A stretch of 64,000 bases of DNA from Balanoglossus misakiensis (lineage: Eukaryota; Hemichordata). Below the pieces are notes generated by a model. The model had not been told where the DNA came from. It saw only the letters and a program-made list of their open reading frames with translations, and searched no databases. Position numbers and translations under genes: made by a program. The stretch spans positions 6,820,001-6,884,000 of the forward strand of contig CM082580.2 of assembly GCA_040954595.2 (NCBI GenBank), written 5' to 3'. Below, one piece after another: positions 12,501 to 25,900 of this stretch (position 1 is its first letter; every line of letters begins with the position of its first letter).

Positions 12501-13964
12501 TATACACAAAGAATCGCGACTGTATCATCACGTGATGATTACAACTTTCTTCAAAGCAAAAGGAACGGGTATGTTCATCATCAATGAATGCAGATGGTTG
12601 TCCGTCCGTCTGGCTATTGTCGTCCACTATTGTCGTAGCGTATATAACAGAAGACCGTCCTTTCAACGATACAGTCTGTGAGTGGGTTATCACTGAAATT
12701 GCGCCGGAGAATTTAATGTTATCTTTGTCCGCAGAAACGTTACAGACCGGGCATTCGTGGCTCAGGTATTAACTCCATAGGTTCGTCTGACAGTGAAATC
12801 ATGAAAATACTGCAAAAGTGGCAACTACTGGGGCTTTAATATTCACCGCCGCCATCGAGACGTACCGGAGCCTGAGCCAGCTGCACGTTTAATATATCCA
12901 TCATGGAAATGTCAAATGTTGAAAAAACGAATCACGTCTGATTTGTGCCGTCTGATTTATTGAATAATCGCCAAACTCATTGGCCCAACATACGTCTGTA
13001 CATGCTCGATCATAAAAATCACATCAACCCTTAATTGAAAAATAAATCGGAAATCTAAAAATATTGAAGACTCCGTTTTCAAATAATGTCAAATGGTGAC
13101 ATGCAAAATGTCTAGGCATTCGAGGTGGGAGATAAAAAAAACTGTGTTTGGTTGGATGGAAGAATGGGGAGGATTAATCCTTCATATTTGAAAAGAAAGT
13201 TTGAAGACCTTCGCCGAGGCGCTGCAAGGCAGAGCGATCCATCTTCCGCCTTATGAGGATGGATAGAGTACTTAATGTCGAACCACGGCATTAATTCTCG
13301 GATTTATGACGTTACGCGCACAACGCAAATTCAACCGTCAACTTTATTGAATAGAAATGAAATTCCAACACCTTAATTAATTACGGCCATGGCACGGGAT
13401 CAAGGCGTCTCACCAATCGTTTGAAGGCAACCAGAGTGCGAAAGGTGGCTTTTTCTGCCCATCTGTCACTCTGGTGGCGCATGCGCTTCGGAGAGCACAA
13501 GTGGGCGGTGCCTTGCGGAGACGAGGATTGTTGTCTGCGACGTGATGTCCTCAAGTGTACAAAAACAAACCCATAGGGTGGCACGTATAGCATCGCCGCA
13601 AATTCAAACTTTCCGTATACAAAATAGCTTGTGGTACCGGATGCTGTAAATTTCACAGCTCTTTGATCAAAGTGGGCTCAGTTTTTGCGGTTTTCCCTCC
13701 CCCCACACTTGCTGGAGTAAGTTCAGTCACCTATTGCATGAGATTATTATGCTCTTTGCCGTCTTTTTATCAGAAAATGTTGAATCGGGCTCAAAATTAA
13801 ATTCCAACAATCGCAGTGAACAGGACACGTTGCAGTCGAACAATTCTCCATCCATCAATCCATCCATCCATCCATCCATCCATCCATCCATCCATCCATC
13901 CATCCATCCATCTATCTATCTATCCATCGATCGATCGATCTGTCTGTCTGTCTGTCTGTCTGCC

Positions 13965-14005
<41 letters not shown>

Positions 14006-17000
14006 GCCTGTCTGTCTGTCTGTCTATCTATCTATCGATCGATCTATTTATCCGTTCTACTGACTGAATATCTAACTTAGTGACCTCGTGCATTTTCAAC
14101 TCCCACCCTTCCCGAGATCTCGTCTAAATTACAACTTTCTCAGAGTGATATATTGCTAACAATATCTTATCGCCAGCTATGTGAAATAATTTGCGGGCCG
14201 AGTGAAACGCTGGGTTTGAAGGCCGAGCAGCAGTCTGCTAATTACGCGCAACGAGGCAATCGGCCTTCAGTGTCTCCGCAACGGTGAACACAACAGGTAA
14301 TCTCGAAAATCCAACAGCGTGCTGTCGCCTTGAGGAAGCGCACACATCAGGCGAGTGTAGTCTCCGCCTTTTCTGTTGCAAATAATCAAGACTACTGTTG
14401 CTGCGGGTATGCTATGTGAATGTCCTTAAATATCCAGTGACACATGAATAAATTGTCTGGAGCTCGGCAATTGAAGCGGTCGCGACTGATTGAAAAAAAT
14501 TCTGCTGGCTCTGCTACAGTCGTCGTGTTCGATCTGTTCCACAAATTTGACGAGGACATAAACCCGCATCTAACCTTGAACGACGAAAGTCGCGAGGCTT
14601 GTCAGTAAAACTTCGTTAGAACTGACTTTGTTCCTCCGAAGGGTTATGCGTATATTTCCTCGTTAAACCCTGGACCAGGCCTAATTGACGAGTTTATGGG
14701 ATTACGGTTTAATAGCTCGCTCGCACACACACACACGCTGTACGCATACGGATAACATGCATGGTGAAATGTAGCCACTTCACGTATATACAGTCGGCAG
14801 GCTGTATTTAATATCGCATGCCCCCCCCCCCGGGCTATACTAAAACATTGCGTTTACGAATCAGTTCATAACAACGGTTTCAAAATCAATTTCAAACGGT
14901 TGCCCAATTTCAAGACCCGTGGCTATCACGTGTGAGAGGCACACACACCTGTCGGCCACATTGGTGAACGGAGGGTGTTGACAGCACAAAGACACCATCT
15001 GTTGGCGATGAAGAGATGAGTTTTTGTTCTGAGAGACGCTGAATTGTCGGTGTTCATATCGCTGCTGTAACCGACATCGTACTCGTGCGGGAAGCGCCCT
15101 TATTCGCTTATAAATTATTGACGTGACGCATCTACCTGGGCAACCGACAACCCGGAGTTTAATTGAACTTGCGCAATAACGTTTAGATAACTTCCCAAGA
15201 TGAATCAAAAACTACCCAAAATAGTGCCAAAAGACGACATCCTGAAGGGGTTAATGATGTGGGGTGGCTGAAATCACGGATGTCGATCACGAATCCTTCG
15301 GTGACGTTCAGTGATCATTCACGTATATATACTCTCCCATACTTCACACCTTTCTGAACCGATTCAGTCGTGACGGTAGACGCTCTGTTGGTCATCCGTG
15401 GCACTCGGCCCTCCGTGACACGGCACTCCCACGCTGTCATACAAGCAGCTTTGATTTAAGGGGTGGCCGCATTATTTAACCCCTGTATTCAATCAGCGCA
15501 GAAGAGACACGCCGCGATTCAAATTGAGCCGAACTATACTCTACCCGAGCTCCGGAGATACCTTGCGTCGGCGGATTAATCTTATCTTCAGGTATACGGT
15601 GTGCGAGTGAGTGTGGAAAGATCTGGCCGACGAATTGATTGCACACATGTCGTCTGCGCTGTCGGCTGTGAACCCTCCCCGGTCTAGTCTCGATAGTTAA
15701 ATGTCTTGTACGGACCACCCCATGTACAGACACACTCAGTTTCAAGATTTGTTTGGTTTATTTTTATTTGCATGGACACTTTTGACAATATTATTTTTCA
15801 GGTTTCTCGTTCTGTGTATCATTGAACTACAGTATGTTGTTCTACTCCCTACAACATGCTAAAATGACAAGAATACTGCTTGTTAACAATGTACTGTTGT
15901 ATGTCCAACGGCCATAATGCCAAACACAGCTAGAAAGAAATCGGTGAGTGGGTGAGTGGTAATTCTTAATCATAACTTTCCCATAAATTTTTGATATGGT
16001 ATTAACACAACTGAGTCTTTCTCTAAATCAACTGAACGGGCGGATGTGAGCAATTTACTCTGCTATTTACATCGTTCCTATTTCAGTTTCGAAATCTGAC
16101 CACGAAGCGCTTAAAAAATAGTTTCACATCCGATTTCTGTGATTTATAAAATGCTACCTGCGCTTGTCACGTCTTCAAGCCACGTGATCACATTATGCAA
16201 ACTATTACTAGGGACATGCGCAACGGCGCTTGGATAACGACGGATCTTGCCAAGATACACAACCATTTTGCGGGCCTAGCAAATCTGAAAGGATAAATTT
16301 GTCTTGCTTTGAACAAGGCATACATTCTGAGTAGGTACCGATTCCTTTAATTGCCTAAGCACAGAATTCGCCCAGTCACTTGGCGCCAAAACACTGATAG
16401 TTCATTCAACTACTGCCGAAAAGATTAATTTCTTTCTCGTGTAATACAAGTGTTTTACAAGTGAACCGCTTTTAATTGAAACGAACGGAGTGAAAAAAAC
16501 AAGCTTAACCTGGACCAGACCCATCCGGAGAAATTCATACATGTATACGTTCATGTTGAATATGAGCCAACGCTGGTTCTCGTCCCCACAATGTTATTGT
16601 GTTACTGCTTTGTGGCGTGTCTAAAAGACAGAGCTACTTTTGAAGCAATTGACACCGAGCACAGCTGGCAGTCGGGGTTCAACGGTCAATGAAGTGCTCG
16701 CCCGACGTTTTCCGACACGTGTCGTCCTTTGAACACATGCGGGTTTCCGTCGACCTAATATAACCCGACGGATGAAATTTTATCACAGTGTGACGTGCCA
16801 GGAATGGGCGAAATACTTAGAAACTGAGTCAGGGTTAGAAGTTGTGTTATTATGTAATATCAGCTTACTGCGGTGCGTTGGGGTGTCTGTCCAATACAAC
16901 AACTTCAAACATACGGTTACAACGTTATGTGTAAGTAGAAGACACTTTGTACTCACTGAAACTGGTTTATTCAGTAATTTTGAAGTTGGCGTGCGCGAGA

Positions 17001-20000
17001 CGAACATTCCTGGCCTTTGAAAACTGCCAGGGGTGACCGCCATGACAGCAGATACTGGTAACAGACAAAATATCACCAGGGAAGAGAATCGCGCGCGAGT
17101 TCACGAGTTTCAACCTGTCGGCTCACCGGTCCATTCACAGGTGACGTCGAATTCTGCCATGGCGGCGTCAACAACCTCTTGACAAGCCGAGTTCGTCATT
17201 TATCCGACGGACTCGACTCGTCGACGCTGCCACACAAAGCAGCGATGTCAATGACACGAACACTTTCTCACGCCGGTGTCAGATAGCTGTAAAATGGCGC
17301 TGCCTTTCTTGGCGGAATGTTTATACGCGGAGCCGGCCATTCAGAAGTCGGGTATATCGTCCTCCAAGCATAAGTTTTACGACTTTCTAAATAAGCAACC
17401 TCCGTCGAAAGCTATTGAAAGAAAAAAGGTTAAGTTATATTACACTGTCTACGTCTGCCAATAATCTTCTTTTTTTGTTTGGAGTCCGCAGGAAAACGGT
17501 GCCACATTTTGATCTAAAAACGCGCGAATTTATGAGACAGAACGTCTCAGCGCCTCCTGTATTCTGCGTTTTCTTGCAAATATTTTCATTTCTGTGAAAC
17601 CTTTGCGGCTTTGGTGGTTTCGAGGAACTGTGATATGTCTGGCCACCTTTCTGTAATTGCGTTCTGTAATTGGTCTGTCGCGTATAACGAATTAATGGCG
17701 TGGTTAGTGCCAAAACCTGAAGTCACCTGGTCAGATTTTTCCAGTTAGAACAGACGACAGGTGGACCGTTCGCATGCTAATCGGTGCTGTTCCGGCGAAA
17801 CGAAAAGATGGCCGCCTCATTAACCGGGGTAGGCCGTTGTGGCTTCGCTGTCCTTAAGATGGGATCCCTGTCTTCGAGTTTGATTCACATCTCAGGCGTT
17901 TGGTCAATGATAGGCTCGTTTGGTGAATAGTCTTTTAGTGATAACGCGCCAGAACAAAAGGTCGAAAGTGTCCAGTACTGCAAACTGTGAGTGCGAGGGC
18001 AAACAGTGAAACATAACATAACATAACACCATTCAGTTTACACTTCAGATGAAAATAAATACGGTGGATATGATACACGCTACAAGTGGAAGAAAAGTGT
18101 TTCCTGAAATACATTTTACGAGCTAAGATTCACTACTTCTGCCCAGCCTTCAACATTCTGACTTGATCGGAGGTCGCCGATGGGCAGGGCCCGACCATTG
18201 TAGTGGAGCGTGTGGTGTCGTTACGCGCAATTGACTAAACGTATAAATATCTACAGCGACAGAGGCACTGTCCTGTCGAGTTTTCTTTAACAGACGTAAA
18301 GCCGAATTACTGCCGTCCTGGGCATACCACAAAGTTCCAGAACATCATACTAGAAATTTTACGACCGACTTTTAGCTGTCGTTGGAGGATACGGTGTGTT
18401 GGCCGATAGATACCAGGGAATACGCCCCGTGATTTCGACTCGAAAATCATCCACCCTCCCCAAAGCAAAAACAAAACTGACAAAATAAACTTTTGTTGTT
18501 ATTTTGGGAATGTCCGAAACCAGGCTTCGGCGGCCCGAGGATGCTCACAAAGACAGACAAGACACACTCGCGTGCCATCGCACACGGGGAGTCGCTTTTA
18601 AACAATTAGAATGATAAACTAATAAGATTAGCCAAACAAACAAATCAATCAGTTAACATAATACATAAACACTTGGACAGGAGTGCACGGGGGTCATCCG
18701 GGGCACTGCACGGCGCGAGGAGCAAATATCCTGCAGACGTCGAAGTTGCGTTACGCTACTCGATAATAAATTTGAGTTGCTTTTTTTAGATGTCGACAGC
18801 TCAAGTTGTCGGGTCGACTGCCCTTCCATCTGTGGCCCCTGTGGAATTATTTCCCCGTCGTGTAAGTTTGTTTTCTTTTCTTTCTTGTTTATCGGAGATT
18901 TCTATTAATCTTCGGAATTTCTAGAGTTTTGGTCAGGTTGTTTGAACTCCATTAACGGAGTCAAAAGAGCATAGCACGCATTCTTTCCCCACTTTTACTG
19001 TGACCGGCGCCTGTCCTTAAAAACCTACAGGGCCAGTCGTTTAAGTACATATTGTGATGTTAACAACTGTCCAGTATGCCATCGTTCCCGACCGATATAA
19101 GGACTTGCCGCATTTCGCATTATTTCGACATATAATACAGAAGGTATTTACAAATTACAGCAAAAAAATCAAAATGTCGAGGACGGGTCGTTCCGAGAAA
19201 CCTTGAGGGAACCACGATCGATGGTGATTTCGCTTCCTTGGCTAGCGTGGGAGAGCTAAGCGAAATGACAGATTGCCAAACAACTTGGGACGAGCGATGT
19301 CCTCTCGGAGCAATCAACGCACCACTCGTCCCTGATTTATATGTCCCCTGACCTCACTCGCTGCTGTGTACAACCATTGCCGGTTTCCTTTTTTCTTTCT
19401 ATCCATCGGGCACTTTAGTCCGAATTGACCAAATTCCTCTCATACAGTGCACATGACATGCGCGGCGAGTTCACCGACGTGGAGAGGGATTTTGTTTTTG
19501 TCGGTTAGTGAAAAACTTTTCTACGGCAACCCGCACACTCCGCTGGGAAATGTTGGCAGTCCTCCACGTATCGTTTGCACCCACACCCTCTTGCTTCCAT
19601 TGAAGACCCGGGATCCGTAACTTTTCTGTGAGCAACGTTGGCGTGTATTTAGTCACAAAGTCCCGGCGCCCATAGCAACCATACTGCTCATCGCGATGGC
19701 AACTGTGTGGTGATGTGGTCACCGGGCGACTTACGTGCTTCGGAGTATAAAATTGTCGATATACATTGTATTTTCTTGGCAGTCCCAAAACACACGCTGA
19801 GCAAATTCATCTTGACCCATGGCTTTACCAGTTAGGCCCACTACCATAATGTCATGCATGTACGCCGGTAATTTGTACAAAACTTATTTTAAGTAACATG
19901 CAGCATAGTCTGTCGTTTGACATTTATAGTGTTGACTTTTTCATTGGAAATTAAGTGGAAGATTGTCACGTGCACATCACAAACAATGATATCTTCCTCC

Positions 20001-22365
20001 CATCTTATAAGATAGGCTGTTTAAAGAGACCCATAATTCTATTTGTGGAGGAACGATGATAATGGATGATAGAACGGAAGATAATGAAAAAAAGTCCCAG
20101 TTACCTTTTCTTCCCCTGCCGGGCCTTGAACCATCCTCCCCGTCCGTCGGCGGTTTTTCGGTGACCGTTCCTGAAAATTAAATTTAACTAATATAAACAA
20201 GTAATTCCCCGTGACTAACAAAGTAAGCGTGCACGTGACGGGTTTGATAGCGATTTGCTGACATCCAGCCGATGTTTAACTTTAACCTGTCGCGGAAAGT
20301 TATGAAATTCCACGGGAAATGTTTGACCATAGCGGATTGATGTGGCACACTTTGCTTAGATTATATGTCAGGCGGGCACGGCGAAAGAGCAAAAGAACGG
20401 TCTAATTCGAGACTGTGCCTTGTTTATCGCAGTAAATCTCTTAATTGTTGATGAGCTGTCCTTTCCTCTTGGAAATTTATGTGGCCCGGTGCGTTTCGGG
20501 CAATATATGGGATTCGGGTGTCCCGGGGGTTGGCTGACAGCGTTGCCGGTTTGGAGAATTTCTGCCCAGCGAACAAAGGTATCAACACGTCTGTGGGCCA
20601 TTAAGTGGCGGCTGACGATTTAAGGTGTTTTTTTTTCTTTTGGTCTGTCTACACAGGACATCCGTTTTAAAAGGAGGCCGATAAAGCCGTCAGCGTCGCG
20701 TATTCATCACACGTACGGTGTTTTTTTTTTCACGGGGGCTTTGTTTCTGGTCGAAGAAAAGGGCGGAATGACTGGATGTGGACAAGGCGGCCCGCTATTG
20801 TCAGCCGACCATTGAAATAGTCAGCTCATATTAATCAGCCAGATATGGAGAACGACTGTCAAGTCGGGGACGAGTCAGGAATTTTACCATAGCAAAGTGC
20901 CGAGCGGTGATGTTGAATGCAGGAGTCAAACGGACAATGCGGATAGCCTGCAGAGGTGAGGGGGAGATGTCAGGGGACAAGGCTTGCGCGGCGCTGACGG
21001 ATGGATGGATTCGGTGACACGGCAGAGCCTAAATTTACCGCGGTACCGGTGGTCTTCTCAAAGCTGCGTGGCTGGCTGGCAGACAGCGTGTTGTTCGAGA
21101 ACATGCTGACACCACTAATAGTACAAGTCGTCATATACGCGTTTTCTAAATATAAACCCCTCGATGAAACCGTATCCCTATACACGATACATGATATAAA
21201 ATAAAACTAGACTTAAACTACTTGGTAAGAGATCTTTAACTCTCGAAATAGCTAAACTGGCTGTATAACTTCTGGATGTATATCTTTTGTCTGGATAGGT
21301 GAACACGAAAATGGTTTCGAGTGTTTGTTTTGAAACTTAACTGTAAAAAAGAAGATTATCTTATTTGCGATACTTGAAGTGGTTGTTTGGCTCGTTGTAC
21401 CTCCCTATACTTGAGTGGAAAGCCATCTATATCGAGTATTGTCTTTCATCTGCGGAACACCAGCCTTGGAACCCTGAAAGTACGACACGCGATCTGGGAC
21501 CGTTGCTGTCGTACCGTAGGAGATAACGGGCTCCAGCGATATAGTGTTATCAAATCTACTGTCCATCTGCCTATCCCTAAAGTTAATATTCTCCGGCGTT
21601 TTGATGGATGGCTGGCTGTCAGCCCCGAATTCTTTCAGACATGGACGCTCTGATACATGTGCACGGGGGCTTCCTGTGTGTGTAAGACTTGATCCAACAT
21701 CTCCCCCTTGTATTTATGCCCCTCGGAACAAATATGCCTTTCATGCGCCGATAAAATACCTTTCGGTCAATGGGTGACGTTTCCTTTCAACTGCGAAGCG
21801 GGGGACGTGAATGAAATTATCAAAATGTTATCGTGGATGTGCGTGCGTGCGTGTCTTGTTAGGGGGGCACTGGGGGGTTGACAGACCGACTTACTTACTT
21901 ACCTTCGGGGGAAGTGGTGACGATGGCTTCGGGAGAAATGCAAACGCCGCGGTCATAGACCGGCAGTTCGTCGCAGGCCAGGTAGTCGGGCCAGGGGATT
22001 TTGTGCCGCAGCATGATGGGTTCGCAGCCGTCCCTCGCGTGCTGACACACACTTTTACACGGCTGTATGGCGTCCGTCTGGAACTGGACGGTGCAGATCG
22101 GCGCGTACATGGAGCACAGAAAGAAGAGTAAATACTCGCTGCAGTTGGTGGCCAGCAGCTCCTCGAACTGCTCAATCGCCAGTTTGGCGTTTTCCTGAGT
22201 ACTGTGGTGCAGCAGGTTCGGCATCCGTGTCTTGTTGTACGCCATGGTCTTGCACATCGGGATCTGTATGGGCTCGCATGCCGCCGTATAGGTGCGGGTG
22301 ATCTGCTGTAGCACAAGTGTCAGGAAAACCAGCCAATATTTCAGCACCTTTCGTGTGTGTTTCAT
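9525..22365 (-). CDS. FRZB: Secreted frizzled-related protein, FRZB (sFRP3)/SFRP4 type
   Basis: Secreted Wnt antagonist: a cysteine-rich frizzled domain that binds Wnt, then a netrin-like (NTR) domain. Six coding exons join in frame: 21903-22365, 20105-20170, 11968-12042, 10652-10767, 9798-9956 and 9525-9674, about 342 residues. The start ATG at 22365 has a good context (ACAATGA) and precedes a hydrophobic signal peptide. The CRD has all ten cysteines ([39 protein letters not shown]) and ends [18 protein letters not shown], diagnostic of the sFRP3/4 branch rather than sFRP1/2/5. Exon 2 encodes a short linker. Exons 3-5 give the NTR domain ([42 protein letters not shown]). Exon 6 is a very basic tail (KWEKKLKK, many Lys/Arg), typical of heparin-binding sFRP ends. 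Intron 2 is about 8 kb. The 5' UTR and promoter lie above 22365. Whether the gene is FRZB, SFRP4 or their common pre-duplication form cannot be told. Confidence 0.93.
11189..11196 (+). promoter_or_regulatory. TCF/LEF core motif in sFRP intron 3
   Basis: CTTTGATC matches the TCF/LEF consensus. A single 8-mer is expected about twice by chance in a window this long, counting both strands, so alone it is weak. It is listed because the gene is a Wnt regulator and a palindromic pair occurs in intron 2. Confidence 0.2.
13661..13672. promoter_or_regulatory. Palindromic double TCF/LEF motif in sFRP intron 2
   Basis: CTTTGATCAAAG reads as a full CTTTGATC core on both strands, overlapping by four bases. 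It lies in the large intron of a Wnt antagonist. The match is seen directly; any role in Wnt feedback is inference. Confidence 0.35.
13847..14048. repeat. Compound tetranucleotide microsatellite
   Basis: A run of CATC units, then TATC and GATC units, then a long stretch of TGTC with occasional TGCC, then TATC and GATC again. All units differ at one or two positions, pointing to slippage plus point mutation of one ancestral TATC/GATC array. It lies in sFRP intron 2. The translated Ile-His-Pro-Ser-rich and Cys-Leu-Ser-Val-rich ORFs here are artefacts. Confidence 0.95.
14726..14740. repeat. Short (CA)n repeat
   Basis: Seven CA dinucleotides in sFRP intron 2, followed at 14821-14831 by an 11-base C run. 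Confidence 0.7.
17294..18861 (+). CDS. Possible start of an unrecognised gene, two open exons nested in sFRP intron 2
   Basis: On the strand opposite sFRP, an ATG at 17294 in strong context (AAAATGG) opens 45 codons to a possible donor at 17428/17429 (AAG|GTTAAG). At 18790-18861 a second stretch of 24 codons is bounded by a T-rich acceptor (TTTTTTTAG) and a consensus donor (GTAAGT), and it is in the same phase, giving 69 codons with no stop. The peptide ([43 protein letters not shown]) looks non-random but matches no family I know. No further exon was found with confidence. It could be an N-terminal fragment of a nested gene, a non-coding transcript, or chance. Confidence 0.25.
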
Positions 22366-22900
22366 TGTGGCCAGTTTTTTGTTTTCTTTTTCAGGTATCC
22401 AGCTCACGCCAGGCAGTCCTGTGGGTGGGGTGTTCGCTCTCAGGTAAAACTGCGCTCTACGGCGGTGTCGTACTTTTATGCCGTCGCTCGAACAGACGAG
22501 TCTTTAGAGGCGAGGACGAGGCGAGACGAGACGAGACGAGACGACTCGGTAACGGAGACGACTCCAGATCACCAATAAATATTTTGGGTCCGATTAACAA
22601 TTCTGCAATAACCAAACAAACATAGCGGTGTTAAGTACCTGTGAAGTTACTATGTCTCCAAGGCCGGGTGCCGGTTTCTCAGGCACCCCGTGTTCCGAGA
22701 GATCCTACACGCTTCGTTCGAGATGAACTGAACCAGTGCTCTCGGTGAAGTCAAATAAAAGATGGGGAAAATAGCCTATTACGATCTCCGCCCTCTTCAG
22801 TGATCTCGCCAACCAATAGAAACGTAGTAACTGCGTGTAACGAGATTCACGTGTCTAGCGAACCACTACAATTCATCACACAGTGCAATGCAATGCAACG
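22366..22900. promoter_or_regulatory. 5' region of the sFRP gene
   Basis: Sequence immediately upstream of the sFRP start codon. It includes a short GAGAC tandem (about 22522-22543) and GC-rich DNA. An in-frame GTG upstream of the ATG is open but is not a credible animal start. The transcription start is not identifiable. Confidence 0.4.
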
Positions 22901-25900
22901 CAGCTCAGCGGAAGGCAGTGACGACACAGGGCCATGAGAGAGAGAGAAAAGAGCGCGCGACATAGCGTCCATTCCCCCCTCCCTTTGAGATATCTAACAC
23001 GCTGGTGACACTTTGGACGTCTGCATACCTCAGACGAAATGAGTGGCAGCCATGCAAACACCAATGCCAATGCTGCAGTACAGCCAACCCACTTACGGGT
23101 CTGTCTAGACCCGAAGTCAACGGCTTTTTGAGCTGACTGCATGGGAGGCATTAGATTTCACCCCGACGCATTTTAATAATAACTCGACCAGACTTAGCTC
23201 CTATGCTACGGTTACTTATGAAATGTAGCTGCATGCGATAGAAGCATATTTCATATCAACTGTGAAGACGTCATGTTGCGTTGCTTGGAAGCCCGAGTTC
23301 AGCAAACCTCGCAACCTGTCTGCATTTCACTGTATACAAATCTGGCCACTTTCTCTAATCCCTGCGTCGCACCCGCCGACGGTGACGTCACAGGTTAGCC
23401 AGATCTCGCCGAATCTGCTCACATCACGAGAAGTGTTTTAAAACAAGTTTTCTTGTTTTCTCACGAAGTGCTTGGGACGATTTGCCACGTGATCGGCTGG
23501 TTGATTAAGTAAAAGAACCAACTTTCTCCATCTTTTAGAGGGGAAATTTCGCCCCCCCCCCTCCAACAGAAACGTCAAACTTATTTGCAATTCAAGTATC
23601 CCATTTTGCGCAGTTTCTTTCAAACCAACAGGCGCCTAATAAATCAATGAGGATTTTTCATTCGGGTATGAAATAAAATAATCAGTCAGGCTTGCCATGG
23701 TACATGTAGTTGCTGTATCCATCAGTTTTGACTCGCGTTCGTTGCTTGGCAACCGTTGGTTTGAGGAGTAAGATTTTGGTCGCTAGGAGTTGGAGGCATG
23801 GGCGAACGTGGGCGTGTTAAGAACAATTCTTTGCAGTCTTTGAAATCTCCGATTTCAGTGGACAAGTTATTAGGAACTGGACGACGTGAATAGCATTTCG
23901 AGGCTATGCCATTACGTCATCAAAATTTGTTACAAGGTGTGGTGGGCGTAGTGCCCGGGACGCACAATAAGCCGCGCTGGACTCGGTGTCTGAAGTATGT
24001 CGAGATCAGTAGACTGATGCTAAACGCGGCAGTTTCGGATAAAAGGGAAATTTTTAAAGGCCTTTGTGTGCGGTTCACGGTGTAATGAGTGATATGAACA
24101 GGTGTGCGCGTGGTTGCTAGGGCCCAGACTCGCCGGGAGTGTCTGCAACTCACGTAGTTCACTGGAGTGCAGTCTCGATGACGGTGAAACCGCGACGTCA
24201 CATTGGCCGGTTAGCTTTTAGGGGCGCGAATTCTGCATGAATTCACTTCAGTCGGGGGGGGGGGGAGGGGACACCCACCCGTTTGGACGTCACATTCACC
24301 CCGCATTTCACCATGGATAATTTGGATCATTCACTTTACAATTTATGGTTGGGGAAAACATCACTTTTTGCTAGTTGATGCAAACGAGGTGTTTGTACTT
24401 GGAAAAGCGGATGATATTAGTTATGAAACAAACAAACAATTATCATGCATGCACGTATACATGCATTCATAAGGTAATATATACACATAATGTGATGACC
24501 GATTTCTTAATCGGTTGTCCTGTAGGGTGTGGACAAAATAAACAGAGGGGAGGGCTGGTACATGAAAAAAGTTACCCTCCCGGTGGGACGAACTTCACCC
24601 GCCCTTTTTACAGTTCATCATAATGTTGAGCACCAATGTGGCACCCATGTTGTTCAAGTCGTCTGAAGACTAAGTGGACAGACATACTTGGGAAGTTTAC
24701 CCCCCCCCCCGGGATTATGAACAGTGCACGCCCTACACTCGATCCGGGGTTAATTTCACGGAACATCACAAACAGACAGACAGACTGAAAGGTAGGCCCG
24801 AAGAAGAAAACAGTTACAAAGGGCATTTTGATACACAGCACTGTTGGCTCAGCGATTTCTTTTTATAAACTTCCTATGTACCTTCGCGTCTCGGGCGTGG
24901 GCGCTATTTGCCCAACAATCGGTGCCTCCGTGTACCAATGTTGTCACATGGCAGAGATCAAGGCTAAAGCAAGAAGCGGCCACTTAAAAAGCACTGAACC
25001 GTCGTCACGCACCTGTAAGCTCGAATTGTTACATCCACCGACACAGGCGGGAAATGCGGACACGCATTATTTGGCGAGGCGTCGGGAAGGAAGAGGAAAC
25101 GCGCGCGGCCGGGGACCGAAGTCAGTCTCACGTTGGACACATTCTGCAGTCGCTTTATTGATGACCTCGGCGATAATGTGGCCCATGCCCGCCAGGTTTC
25201 TATGGCAGCAACAAATCACTCTGCACGCGGTGTGTGTGCGGTGTCTGGCTGTCTGGCGGATGAGTACTCGAACGAGGCGGAGTTTGACATCTCCCAGGTG
25301 AATAAGCCGCGAAGCCCGTCGGGAATTGCTGCATGCACAGGTGACCTGAAGGGGAAGTGTCAGTCTGGGCTTTGGGGGTGTGTTAGGGGTAGAATACCCT
25401 CAGGGCGGTTAAAAATTGTCTACTTGTGAGGCAAAGAAACGTTGCAGACTTTAAAGAATGTATTCAGATATGAGATGAAGGGTGTAATAGGGGGGATACC
25501 CGAAAGGGAAGAAACAACTCCGCGACGTATACGTACAAGACCGCAGAGATTTTTTAGTTGTACTCATCATGACCAAGATGAACGAATATGTCGTGAATGT
25601 AACGCAGCGGCGAGATGAAAATAACAGAAATTGACAAAAAAGACGGGCATAAATGACAAAGGAGAAGGACTGACGTGCATCTTAACGACGTAATTGATCA
25701 TGAGTAAACCAGAATCACCGTTTTTTGTTGTGAAAAATGATACTGTTTTCGCGGACAGCGAATATGTTTCACTTCAACGCTGTGTGTTAAAGTTTTATTG
25801 GCTCATTACTAGGCATGTCTTTGCACAAAATTATTCGAGATTCTAGCCATACGCTCTACATGAGTCACCGTAATACCATAAAAAATAATTTACAACCCAG

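Noticed and set aside
13734-14067. ORFs rich in Ile-His-Pro-Ser and Cys-Leu-Ser-Val
   Set aside because: Reading-frame artefacts of the compound tetranucleotide repeat.
22366-22407. Upstream start for sFRP giving 14 extra residues
   Set aside because: It begins with GTG and would bury the signal peptide; the ATG at 22365 has a good context.
22394-22444. 50-base plus-strand mini-exon with acceptor and donor in the sFRP 5' region
   Set aside because: Very short, overlaps the sFRP 5' UTR on the other strand, and could not be linked with confidence to the open exons at 17.3-18.9 kb.
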